In this document: piece by piece, positions 17,286-29,400 of the stretch
How the letters are laid out: every line of letters starts with the position of its first letter
How positions within the stretch are numbered: the first letter of the stretch is position 1
DNA from: Actinacidiphila sp. DG2A-62
Lineage (GTDB): Bacteria; Actinomycetota; Actinomycetes; Streptomycetales; Streptomycetaceae
Reading direction: 5' to 3'
Assembly (NCBI RefSeq): GCF_035825295.1
Contig: NZ_JAYMGI010000002.1
Span: 2,148,001-2,212,000 of the forward strand
DNA: 64,000 bases
Position numbers and translations under genes: made by a program
The notes under the pieces: generated by a model
What the model was told of the DNA's origin: nothing
What the model saw: only the letters and a program-made list of their open reading frames with translations
Database searches by the model: none

Positions 17286-18628
17286 CTACGCGCCCGTGGC
17301 CTCCGCAGGGCAGATCTCGATCGCGCTCATCCGGTCGACCCTGACGTAGACGCGGTGGTCCAGCTCGTTGGCGACGACGCGGGACAGGACCACCGCCGCG
17401 GCCATGCGGTGCGCGCTTCCCATGCGGAGCTCCAGCCGGAGGTTGGCCGGGTTCCGTCCCTCGGCGGCCCACCGGGAGCGGATGGTCTCGGCCACCTCGG
17501 CGCCGAGCCGGTGGGCGAACTCCTCACCCTGGGCCACCAGGCGCGGGTCCGCGCTGCTCAGCACGCCCTGCACCTGTTCCAGCGCCTCGGCGGGCAGGCC
17601 GTCGGGCGCGTCGAAGGTGTACGTGTCGGTCGACCGGGGCTGGATCGACAGCGACAGCGACAGCGCGGAGCGGGGCACCGCCGGCTGCTCCTGCGGAGCG
17701 GGCGCCGATGCGCCGGAATCCGCGGGACGGACCACCGCCGCTCCGTCCGGCGCCGTGTCGCCGAAGATGTCCGGCAGGGACTCCTCCAGGCCGTCGGCCA
17801 GGTGGTACGTGCCGGTCGCGTCGGGCTCCTTCTGCACCGGGAGCATGCCGTAGAGGCCGGCTGGGGCCTGGACCCGCAGGATGCCGCGCGGGCCCCGGAA
17901 CTGCAGTTCCAGGTCGAAGCTGTAGTAGCGGAACCGGCGGGTCTCGATCCGGTTGTCCATCTCGATCCCGTCGCGGCGTCCTTCGTACTCGGTGGAGTCG
18001 TCGAACGAGACCTCGGCAGGCAGCATGGCGAGGAAGGCCTCCTCCCCGGGCTCGCCGCCGGCGGCCTGCGGACCGAGGGAGTAGAAGAAGCCGCCGCTGT
18101 TCTTGACCGTGTCGACGGTCTCCTCGTCCATCTGGACGTACCGCCGCGCCTTGAACACCGCGCCGTCCTTCGGCCCGATCACCTCGGCCCTGCGGATGTT
18201 CATGCCCACCAGGGCGGTACGGTCGCCGGCTCGGAGGTTGCCCTTGCCGGTGCCGCGGGTGACCACGTCGTCGCGTCCGACCGGCGCCTCGTACACGTGG
18301 GCGAGCAGCTCCAGGATGTTGGGGAGCAGCATCGCGGCGCTGGTGAAGTTCTGGTAGCGCAGGCCGCGCACCGTGCTGAAGTCCAGGCCCGGTATCCGCC
18401 AGGCGCCGTCCGCCGACAGATCGGCCGGCGGCCTGAACGGCGCGGCGGCCAGCGCCGCCCACCGGTGCACCGCCGCCGCGCCGGGGAAGGCGAACGGGTG
18501 CAGCGCGTGCGCCAGCTTCTCCCGCGGGGTGGTGGGAGTCCGGTCGCGGTCCGGGGAGGACAGGTCCGGGGTGATCGGGGCCAGGTGCCAGGCCGCGCCG
18601 GTGCCGTGGACCGGTTCGAGGCGGGGCC
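17286..18628 (-). CDS. Giant toxin-like protein, C-terminal segment
   Basis: About 447 codons to the true stop at 17286. It is entered by a frame change near 18623-18634, where a single extra base after LVQEG would restore the frame. The sequence is mixed alpha/beta with no catalytic motif I recognise. Landmarks are GLRYQNFTSAAMLLPNILEL, VEVSFDDSTEYEG-type beta strands, a Pro/Ala linker (PADSGASAPAPQEQPAVPR), and a closing ~70-residue domain containing EEFAHRLGAEVAETIRSRWA and NELDHRVYVRVDRMSAIEI. A gain of mostly beta structure toward the end, without a toxin signature, distinguishes it from usual polymorphic-toxin C-termini. Confidence 0.65.
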
Positions 18629-20490
18629 GGCCCTTCCTGGACCAGGTGGGCGGGCACGAGGACCCGGAGCGCGCCGGCCATGCGCGCCTCGTCCGACCGG
18701 GCGAGCGGCCGCGCCTGGTACCAGAGATCGGCCATCTCCCTGCCGTACCGCAGGAGGTCGGCGCCGTGCAGCAGACCGGCCCGGGTGGTTCGCAGTGCGA
18801 CGGCGACCGCCTCGGGCAGTTCGGTGCTGACCGCCAGGTGCACGGTGAAGACCAGCGGATGCTCGAACTCGTGCGACTCGTCGGGGTTGACGCGGAAGAT
18901 CTTCTGCACCTTCTCGGCGTCCTCGGCCGAGCGCTCGGTGGCGTGCCGGTAACCGGCGCCGCCTTCCAGGCCCCCGAGCCCGGTGTCCTTGCCGCCCTGG
19001 ACATGGCCCTCGACGCCCCCGCCGTAGCGAGTCTCCCGGGACTTCGTGCGGGACGGCACGTCCTGCCCGTGGGCCCGCAGGGTCAGCTTCACCTCGGGTC
19101 GCGGACGGTCGGAGGTGTGGGGCAGGACCTGTGCGGTGACCTTGATGCCGAGGTAGCGGGTGGAGCCGAACGCCCCCGGCAGCGGCAGCGGCAGCCATCG
19201 CACCACACCGGCGTCGCTCAGCAGCATCGTGTACTGGGCGCGCAGCGCCTCGTTGCCGAAGGACGCCTCCAGTTCGTGCAGCGGCAGGTTCGCCCGCTCG
19301 ACGCCGTCCTTCTTCTCGGTCCGCAGGACTCCGTTGTGACGCAGCGTCGTCTTGATCCAGTCCAGCACGTCGCCGCCGCGCAGCCGCTCGGGGTAGCCGG
19401 TGCCGGGCAGCAGGGCGGGGTGGACGTGGCGCGGCATGCGCGGCGACGGCGTCTCCAGCGGTGCGAGCCCTGCCAGTGCGGCCAGCCCCAGGTCGTGGAC
19501 CAGCCGTTCGGGCACGAGCGTGTCGAGCCCGTGCCCGACCCGCAGGTAGCGACTGGTCGACGTGAGACTGCTGCCCTTCCAGCGCAGCAGGGTCACCTCG
19601 AACACCGGGTCCATCCGGAAGCCGTACTCGGCGCCGCCGTACACCGCCCGGGAGACGGAGACTCCGGTCTGTTCCAGCGCCTTCTGCCGCTTCCACGCCC
19701 AGTCGGCCCTGGCCTGGGCGTGCACTCCTATGCTCATGAACGGCTTCTCGTGCGACTCGCCCTCCTCGCCGGCGCCGGACTTCTCCTGGTCGCCGCCGGA
19801 GCGGCTGAGCAGTCCGTGTCCGACGTGGATCAGCGGTCCGCCGGCCGCCTCCGGGCCGGCGCCCCATCCGTGTCCCCGGCGACGCTTGTGGTCCACGCCG
19901 CCCTGGGCGTAGTGCTCCAACTCGATGGACTCGGCGGGGCTGAGAGGACGCGGCCGGTAGCCGCGCAGCCGGAGCCGGACGGCCTGCTTCCTTCCGTCCT
20001 CACCCGTGGGCAGATCGATCACCCGGCCGGTGCCGGTCTCGGTGTCGAAGTGCTCGGCGAGTGCGGAGGGAGTTCCCATGTCCTTGAGGGCGTCGGGCCA
20101 GTCGAAGCGGTCCTCGGCCCACCGGGCGGGCAGGCCGTTCGCCCGCGCGTACATCTCGGCCGCCATCCGGGGCAGTTCGGGCAGGGCGAAGAAGGCGGGG
20201 GTGACCCCCGAGGCGCCGCCGACGCCGAAGTCGACGACGTCGTCGTCCGGCCAGAAGAGGAGTTCCTCGGTGCGGCCGGCCAGTTCGAGGGTCTGCCGGT
20301 CGATCGGCTCGGCCGGGACGTGCTCGTGCGGGACGACGACGCGGGCGACGGTGTCGCCCGGCCGCGGGATCCACCAGGCCTCCGCGGGGGCGGGATCCGG
20401 CCGGTCGATCCACCAGCGCTCGGTGGGGCCGCCGGCCGGCCGCACCGCGAGTTCGTAGACGACCTCGTAGACGTGCTCGTCGACGTCCCC
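18629..20490 (-). CDS. Giant toxin-like protein, penultimate segment
   Basis: About 620 codons in the frame that literally ends at 17524. It is entered near 20487-20515, where a C5 run occurs. It is beta-rich with Trp-rich strands (ERWWIDRPDPAPAEAWWIPR), LFWPDDDVVDFGVGGASG, HVGHGLLSRSGGD, and long beta-meander-like repeats (SIGVHAQARADWAWKRQK, RMDPVFEVTLLRWKGSS, YLGIKVTAQVLPHTSDRPRP). No enzyme motif is recognised. The beta-strand alternation continues the preceding segment, which supports one polypeptide. Confidence 0.65.
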
Positions 20491-23400
20491 CGCGTCCTCG
20501 CCCGCCAGCCGGACTTCACCGTGCCGCCGAGGTCGTGGCCGTGGTCCTGCTCGTAATTGCCCTCGCCGCGAAGGGAGAAGAACTGGAAGCGGACCGCCTT
20601 GCCCAGCGGGCGCTGCAGCGACGCGCCCGCGCCGGCCTTCGTGTCCCACTTCCCGCCGCGGTGCCCCGACACCTGGGCGCTGTACAGGCCGCGGACGTCG
20701 ACGGTCATCGGGTAGCTCTCGGGTTCGTCACCGATCCGCTCGCGCACGTGGGCCTGTGCGAAGAGCTGGTAGTCCCGCCCACCGACGGTCACGGTGTGGT
20801 CGATGCCGTACATCAGCGCCGCCAGGTCGGTCTCCAGCGCGGGCCTGCCGTACCAGTTGACGAGATCCAGGTCGGCCTGCGACCAGTCGGCGCCCCGGCC
20901 TCGGGTGCGCGCCGCGTCCAGCTCCACGAGCTTGGCGCGCAACTGGTCGTGCACGAGTTCCGCGCCCGGCAGCGCGATCAGCCGGCCGAAGCCGAGGCCG
21001 CGCCGTGTGGCTGGCGCCAGGGGCTCGCGGGGGTGCGGGGCCGGCAGCGGGAGGTCGAGCCGGGCGGGCCGCCGGTAGGCCGAGGCGGGCAGCGGGAGCG
21101 CGGCCTCACGCAGCAGCGCCCGCACGTGCGGCTGCGCGCTCACCGGCCCGTCGTCGGACCGGCCGGCCGCGCGCAGCGCCGGCGTGCGGACCGCGCCGAG
21201 CAGCCGCCGCTCGAAGTCGGGCGCGTCCGAGCGCGGCACGGCGACCTCGCTGTCGACCTCCTCCCGCACCGGCTCGACCGTGTGCGTGGTGGAACGGATT
21301 TCCACGGTGACCGCCTGGCCCGCCAGGTAGCGGCTCAGCAGGCCCTTCTGTTTGAGCACCGTCTGCCCGCCGGACTGCTCGACGAGCCGGTGGCCGGTGT
21401 CGCGCCCGTCGCCGAGGGTGACGGTGAGCATGGGAGCACGTGAGGATGCCTTGGAGTGATCCTCCGGGTTGTGCAGCCCGGTCAGGTCGAAGCCGGCGCC
21501 GATCGCCGCCTTGCTGGTGCTGTGCCGGCCCTGTGTGATGTGCAGGGTGCTGCCCGAGTCCTCGCGGACCTTCGCCGTGACGTCGCCCAGGTACTGGAGC
21601 CGCTCGATCGATCCGCGGATCACGAAGTGGGCTTCGAACGAGCGCGGCAGCCCGGCGGCGTTCCGTCCCGCCGGGACGGACACCTTCTCGGTGACGATGC
21701 CGTTGTCACCGAAGGGCCGGCTGCGGTCGAGCACCGCCTCCTCGTTGAGGAGGTCGTGCACCTTGTCCACGGCGGCCAGGACCGCGGGGGCGGGCAGCCC
21801 GGCGCCGAGCAGCCGCCGTTGCAGCGAGGCGGCGACGGGGATCAGGTCGATGGCGTTGAGCACCTCGCGGGCCGTGCCGGGCCGACGCCCGCGGGAGCCG
21901 CCGCCGGTGAGCGCCGCCCCGGCATCCGGGCGCGGCGCGTCCGCGCTCGCCAGGTCGCTCGGTACGTCGAGGGCGAGGCGGCCGGGGGACACCGGCACGT
22001 CCCCCCGCTCCACGCCGTCGACGAACACCAGGACGCGCACCCCGCCGTCGAAGCGGGTCTGCTTCTTCGCTTCGAGCTTGCGGCCGACGACGACGGTGCG
22101 CTTCCACCCGGACGACCGGGTGTTGGCGACGCTCGCGGTCAGTCTCGGCACGACGGGCAGGAACGCGCTCGCGACCGACGAGGCGATGGAGAGCACCGAC
22201 AGCATGGCCGCGTCGACGCCCTTCTCGACCTCGTGCTCGCGCTGGAGACTCGTGGTGGTGGTGGCGTAGCCGCTCCCGTAGACCTCGACGTCGCCCTCCT
22301 CCGGCTGCACGGCGGGCACGAGGGCGGCCGGCACCGGGCGCAGCCACACCAGCCTGCCGTCCAGCACCAGCGTCCTGCCGCGGTTGAGCAGTTGCTGCCA
22401 GGTCTCCTTGGACTTGGTGGCGAGCACGTCCTTGAGCGCGTCCCGGAGGCCGGTGCGCAGGGCCGGACCGTCCTCCGGCCGGAGCGCCGCGCTCGCGGCC
22501 TGCCCGGCCGCCAGGTCGAGGGCGGCCGGGTCCGCCCAGGGATGGACCGCGACGACGGCCGCCGCGCCGAGCGCCCCCCGCTCCATGTACCAGGGCGCCA
22601 GATGCGGTGACGGCTCCGGCAGAAGCTCCTGCTCCTGCTCCGCGTCCTGTTCCTGACCCTGCCCCGGCTCCGGGACCTGCTCCGCGTCCTGCTCGGCGCC
22701 CCGCCCGGCGTCCTGTTCCGGCGCCGGGTCCTGCGGCGCCACGGCGGTGTCGCCGGGAACAGCCTCCGGCAGGGTCTGCCCGGCGGTGTCGCCGGGAGCC
22801 GCCTGCCGCACCGCCGGGCCGGGTCCGAGCCAGAACTCGGGGTCGGGGTAGCTGAGTCCGGCGGGTGCGGGCTCCGCACCGGCGCCGGCCGGCACCGGTG
22901 CGGAGGCGCCGGGCACGAACATGCGGTACCCGGCGGGCTTGCCCTGCCCGTCCTCGGCGACGTGGATCTCCGTCCGGCGGCCACCGGGACCGCCCGGAAC
23001 GAGGGCGAAGCCGCTCGTGAACTGGAGGATCGTCACGCCGGTGCGGTCGGCTGCGCGTTGCAGCACCGGCGCGGTGACGGCCAGGGACGCTGCCGTCGTG
23101 CACGCCGCGACCGTCATCGTCGTCAGGTTCTTGGCGGCGACGGTTTCCGCGAACTTCTTCAGCCGCCCTTCGTCGAAGACCGTGTCGCCGTGTCCGACCA
23201 GCCAGGCGCCGGTGGCGGGCAGCGGACGGCGGTCCGCCGTCCTGCGGTTCGCCGCGTCGCGGGACCACTGGTTGTAGTGCCTGAAAGCGGGCAGGTGCGG
23301 CAGGGCCCCCGCCAGCCGCGCGTAGTCCGTACCGTTGAGGACGCCCCATCCGAACCACTTCCCGTTCCCGTCGGCGAGGTCGCGCCTCACGGCCGCGCCG

Positions 23401-26400
23401 GACTGCCAGGCGCCGGCGCCGGGCGGGGTCACGCCCATCGCGGTCAGCGCGGGGCCGTTGGCGTACAGCCACACGTGCCCGTCCGCGGCACTCGTCAGCG
23501 GCTGCTGCCGGCTGGCCTCGGGCACCTTGGGCCGGTAGACGGGAGTGACTGCGGTGGGGACAGTGGCGCGTACCAGATACCCGGGCGTCCGTGCGCTCTT
23601 CGTGCTGCCGCCGCCCTTCCCGGGTCCGGTTTTTTCGGTCACGGCGCCGGGACGGCGGCTGGTGCGGGCGCCCTCGACGGTGAGGCTGGCCATCCCCTCC
23701 GTGACCGCGTCGGGCAGCATCCCCGGGAAGGCCGGCTCCTCGGGGAAGGCGGCCAGGCTGTCCGTGACCTCGGTCGTGGCGCCCCGCGCGATCGTGCGGT
23801 CGAACGTGGCACCGGTGCCGGAGACCTTGGTGGTGTCGCCGGTGTCGTACACCTTGAGGTCCGACAGGTCCACTGTGACGGTGGCCCCGCTCAACGTCCG
23901 GCCGTGCAGGGTGATGTGGTGCCCGTCCGGCGTGAGGGCGAGCACGAAGGCGTGGGTCAGGTGGACCGCGTCGGTCTGGTGCATCAGCGGCTCGGCGCGG
24001 CGGGCGCTGACCAGCGGCCGGCCGGCGTGGGCGGGATCGGCGTCCAGCAGGAGGCCGCTGACGTACTCGTGCAGCCGCGGGGCCTGGAAGGGCTTGACGA
24101 GGACCAGGGCGTCCGGCGGGAAGCCCGGGGTGGCGCCCTGGCTCCACTGCTCGCGCAGCGACACCGACTGCTCGGCGATGGGATCGGCTCCCGCCGCCGC
24201 GTGGTACTCCTCCATGGGCACGGTCAGGCGCAGCACGTCGGTCGCGGCGGTCAGCTGACGCGGCTTGGAGTCCCAGGTGCTTCCTTCGGCCGGCGACCGG
24301 CCGAGCGCCTGGGTGACCTTGCCGCGGACGCCTCGATGCGGCCAGGTGTGCACCTGGAACTCCACGGTGACCGCGTGCACGAACCGGTGGGCGCCCCCGG
24401 ACTGCTCGACGGTGATGGTCTGCTGATCGCCCTGCTCGTGCACCGGCCCCCAGGCGCGGGAGACCGTGCCGGCCGCCGTGGGGTCGAGCGGCAGCTGCCC
24501 GGCGAGCTGCTCGGCGACGAAGTCGCCGATCGTGCCGAGGTCGGACACCGCGGGCTCCGCGTCGGCCGACGCGCCGGCGCTCAGCGTGTTCGTCACCGCC
24601 TCGCGGGTCCGCGTGCTCGTCGTGTACGTCGTCGTCGTGGTGTAGTCGTCCAGCGTGTAGTCGTGGTGTCCGGCGCCCAGAGTGAGCTTGACCAGAACCG
24701 ACTGCTCCCAGGTGATTCCCTTGTGCTGTTTCGACGCCTGGGCGAACAGCGGCAGCCCGCCGTTGAGCGCCTGGTTGAGCATCTGCGGCAGCCCGCCCGA
24801 GGTCGCCCGGTCGAATACCTGCTGTTCGAGCTGCTGGGCCATGTCGGCGAACAGCTGTTGCGGCGCGCCCTGTGCGAGCTGCGGATGCTGTGCCCGCCAG
24901 TCCCGCATCGCCTTGTCGAGGGCGTCGACGACGGCGGTCAGCGCGGCCGGAGGGTGCAGGGCGGGCGTGCCGATGCCGTGCCCGATGTCGGTGGGCGGCT
25001 GCCACAGCGGCAGGGTGGGGGCCCTGAGCAGTCCTGGCTTCGGAACCGACCCGGACGGGCGCTGGGCCGCGTGCATACGGTGGTAGCGGTCCTGGTCTTC
25101 CGGGTGCAGCTTGACGACCTGCTCGTCCGGCAGGACGCCGAGCGACGCCAGTTCGCTGGCGGGGATCCAGACCGCGACCGCGTCCGGGACGTCCCTGACC
25201 TTGGCGTGCGGCGCGCCGGTCGACCCGTGCTCCCCGGTCCGGGGCCCGCTCCAGACGCGGTCGGCCCGCGCCTGGAGGACCCGGGTCGTGTCGAACACCA
25301 CCCGGTAGGCGCGGTCGGTGAAGGTGGTCTCGGTCCTGGTCTGCACCGTGCTGTCGTCGGAATCCTTGTGTGCGTGCGTGAAGCTGGCCCGGGCCTTGCC
25401 CGTAAGGCCCGCCGAGAAGTTTCCCGCCTCAAGCGTGTAACCGGTCTTCGCACTCGCCTCCGCGCTCTTGGACCGCTCGTCCGAGGAGGGCAGTCTGGTG
25501 GTGGAGACCTCGGTGACGCGGAAGGTCCGGGACTCGTCACTGTCGGTGATGCGGGGATCGCGCAGGAACTCGCCGAGGCCCACGTGGCCGTAGGCGTCCT
25601 GGCCGCCGAGGGGACCGCCGTCGTTGTGGCTCTCCAGCGACAGCCAGTCCGTTCCGGCACGCGGATTCGTCGTCGCCGTGAACCGGGCCTGGCGGACGTC
25701 CCGGCGTGCCCACAGTCCCAGGGCCATGGGGCCGGGCAGGCCCCCGCGGTCCTCGCCCAGCGCCTCGGCCTGTTCCCCCAACAGGCCGTGCGCGGCCAGC
25801 CGGATGCTCTTGCCGCGCCAGCCGCTGGCCTTCGGCATCTCGTCGAGCATGCCCGCCGCGGTCGACCGCAGAGCCCCGACCGGCTTCATCACCTCCACGT
25901 CCGCCACCGCGGGCAGCGCGATGCCGTCGCGGATCAGGTCCTCGGGCCGCGCGGGACGCCAGGGGGTCTCCACGGTCGACGACGCGACGTCCTCGGTGAA
26001 GTGCTTGACAGTGTCGGCCGGTCCGGAAACGACGATCCGCACCTGGTACGGGAGGGTGGAATCCTGCTTCAGCTCCTCCCAGTCGTCGCCCTGGGAGGTC
26101 TCCCCCGCCCGCGCCTCGACCGTCAGCGGGTAGGAGACACGCTGCGGCACCGTGTCCGGCTGCCACGACCGCTCCTGCGCCACCTCCACGGCGATCTCGT
26201 CGGTGTGCTCGGCGTCCATCGACAGCCGCATCGCCGCCGAGGTCTCCAGCGGCCCGGGCAGCCCGTCGACGGTCAGCTCGGCGCTGGCGGACCGGCCGTG
26301 GCCGCGGCCGCTGCGGCGGGCGGCCCCGGTGGCGACTCCCCGGCCGAGGCGCAGGTCGCCGGCCGGACCCTCGTAGCGGCCGCGGCCACGGTTCACCGTG

Positions 26401-29400
26401 CCGCGCAAATAGAGGCGGGGTCCGCCTGCGGACGGAGTGAACATCACTCCTTCGTCGCCGTCCACCAGGGCCGATACGTTTCCCCTGCGCCGCAGGAAGT
26501 TCTCCAACTCCTTGGCTGTGCGAGCCTCGGCGGTTGGGCCCAAGCGCAGCAGGCGCACGGCCTTGATGGAGATATGGGCCACCACATCCTCGGGCAGTTC
26601 GTGGCGCGCGTCGACGTGATCCGGAATCTCCTTCATGTCCAGACCGGCGGGCAGATCCCCCGGGCTGGCGAGGGTCGAGGGGGACGAGCTGAGCCACAAG
26701 GTGACGCCGCCGCCCTCCAGCCGCCACGACTCGCCCGCGGCCGACACCACGTAGGCCAGCGGCGCCTCGTAGTGGTCGAAGTCCCCGTGGTAGGTGTCAA
26801 ACAGTTCGGTTCGGAAATTGATAACCGCCTCGTCGACCTCCGTGGTGAAGCGGTCACCTTTCAGCTCCAGCGAAACACTGGGCAGCAGGTTCGTCAGCGG
26901 GTCGCCGGTCTCCGCGCCCAGCGTGCCGCCCAGGCTGTGCCGGTGGCCGCTGCGGACCGTCTCCGACGCCTCGTCCGTGTGCGTGTACGTCACGCTGCGC
27001 TCGCCGCGGTCGGCGAACTCGCCGCGCAGTGCGGCGCTTCCCGGCGCCGCGCTCCGCGGGGGCGCGAGCGCCACCACGACCTCATGCCGGCCGCTGGTGA
27101 AGCCGAACGTGGCCCGCGCCGGCTCCCTGAGCATGCCGCGCGCCTCGTGCACCTGGGGCTGGCGCAGGCCCGCCACCCATTGGTCGAACCTCTGCTGCTC
27201 CTCCGGCGTCGCGAACGGACCGACGGCTTCGCTGTTCTTCAGCAGGTCCGGCAGGCCCTTCAGACCGTGGAAGAAGGCGTACCGCAGCTTCTCCACGACG
27301 CGCTGCGCGGACTTGAACGCGTCGGCGCGTTCACGGTCTCCCGCTCCGGCCCGCACCTGCGGATAGCCCAGGGCGACATCGGCGTGCGAGCCGGCGCCGG
27401 TCCGGGGCCGCGCCCAGGACAGCTTCATCGGCACGGTCACCCGGACTTTGTTTTCCTCACCCTTGTCCGCGGACACCTCGAACGTCACCGCGTGGTCGGC
27501 GACGTCCGCCGTCACCCGCGACTCGGTCGCCGACACCTTCTCCTGGCCGCCGGCGCGAGCGGTCACCGAGTGCTCCCGGGTGTCCCCGGCCAGGCCCCCC
27601 GACAGCGTCACGCCCGGGTGCACCGGCACCTTCACCAGCGACAGGGGGTCCAGGGCCGTACGCTCGGCCGAGTCGCTGAACACCTGTGGCGCCGAGGTGA
27701 CGTGACCGCCTTGCGCCCGCTCCCCGGTCGACTCCGTGCTGCCGGTCGGCGGCGCGATGCCGACGACCTGGATCGTCACCCGCCTGCTGCTGACCTGACG
27801 GGCGGTCCCGTCCAGTGCCCCTGGGAACAGGTCCTTCAGCGCCTCGTCGGAGAACGCGTCGCCCCCATCGGATCCGTTGAGCAGGCCGCTGAGCGCAGTA
27901 CGAAGAGCCGCACCGTCCGCCTCGGCCACCGTGGGATGCTCCCGGGCGGCCCGGCCCAGCCATCCTTCCGGCTCCACCTGGACCTGACGGCCGACGCCCG
28001 CGGCGGACGCCCCCATCTCCGCGAGCGTGCGCTCCAGGAACCCGGCGAAGTCCTCCTGACGCGGTTCGGGGCCCCGCCGCAGGCGCAGCGCCTCCAGGGC
28101 GCTGCGCACACTCGAACTCCGGCGGCTGCGCGTGGTGGCCGACTGCGCCGACCCGCTCCGCGGCCTGCGCGCGGCGGCGTCCGCCGGGGACAGCCCGCCC
28201 GACGTCGGCCGTTCCGTCGCCGATGCCCTGCTCGGCGACAACCCGCTGGAGCCGGGCCGCTGTTCGGCCGCGGGGGGCACGCTCAGGGAGAGCCTGTGCG
28301 AGCCGGGCCGCTGCTGCGAGCCCGGCCGGCGCTCAGGGCGCGGGGCTCCGCCCTTCATGGCCTTCACGGCGATCGCGGCGGTTCCAGCGGTTGCGCTTGT
28401 CGCGGCGGCCGGCTGGTGGGGAACCGCGGATTGCTGGGAGGCCGCGGTCATGGGCTGCTGCGAGAGGGCCGGCGCCTGGACGGCGGCCGTCTCGGACCGG
28501 GGCACGACGGCCACGAACGACAGATAGGGCTCGCCGTCCTCGGCGAACGCCGTCTTCCGGAAGTCGAGGGCGAAGTCGGCCTGCCAGGGCAGCAGCGCTT
28601 GCCGCCGCGTCGGGTCGCCGGCGGCGAAGGACACGTCACGGGCGGCAGAGCCCTCGACCCGCACCACCATGCGGTGCCACCCGGCGGCGGGGGCGGGCCC
28701 CATCGCGGCGAGTGCGTCCTCCGCGCTGCGGTAGGCCGTCTGGAACCTCGGCAGGCTCAGCAAGTCGGGCAGTGTCGGCTGCTCCGCACCCGGTTCCGCG
28801 GGCGCCCAGGTGGCGACGTACACCGCTTCGTCCTCGGGCAGCCGCGGCAGGGCGACCAGCGCCTCGCCCAGCATGGCCTGGGTCCTGCGGAGGGAGGACC
28901 GCAGCAGCGGCGCCCCGTCGGTGAACCAGCGCGTCAGGTCGGCGTGGAGGTCCAGGTAGTCGTCATCGTCGGAATCCGTGTCTGCGAGCGTGCGGGTCAG
29001 CCTCACGAACTCCTGATCGCCGGACAGCAGGTAGGAGAAGTCGTGGGAGCCGGTGTCGAACGTCTGAAGAACCGTCTCGCGCAGGCCCTCCGCCAGTTCG
29101 CTGTCGCTCCCGCCGGCTCCGGGGTCGTCGAGGTCGACGTGCAGCAGCGCGTGGTCCGGAGCGTGGGTCGCCAGGAACAACGCGGCCAGATGCGCGGGCA
29201 GCAGCCCGTCCAGCGATGCGTCCGGGTGCAGCGCGGCCCATTCCCGTAGCACCGCGTGCCGTGCCGCCCAGGTGGGTGCGCCGACCCTCGGGGCCCACGG
29301 CGCGGGCACCTGCGGCGGAGCCTTGGCCGAGCCGAGGGTCCGGACGGCCGCGGCCAGCCCCTCGGGCACAGCGAGGCCGCCGGTCTCCTTCTCCCCGACC

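Noticed and set aside
22962..29249. Plus-strand open frame of about 2,095 codons opposite the giant gene
   Set aside because: Its composition is Arg/Gly/His/Val-rich with no domains, as expected for the antisense of a GC-biased gene; the minus strand carries coherent domains.
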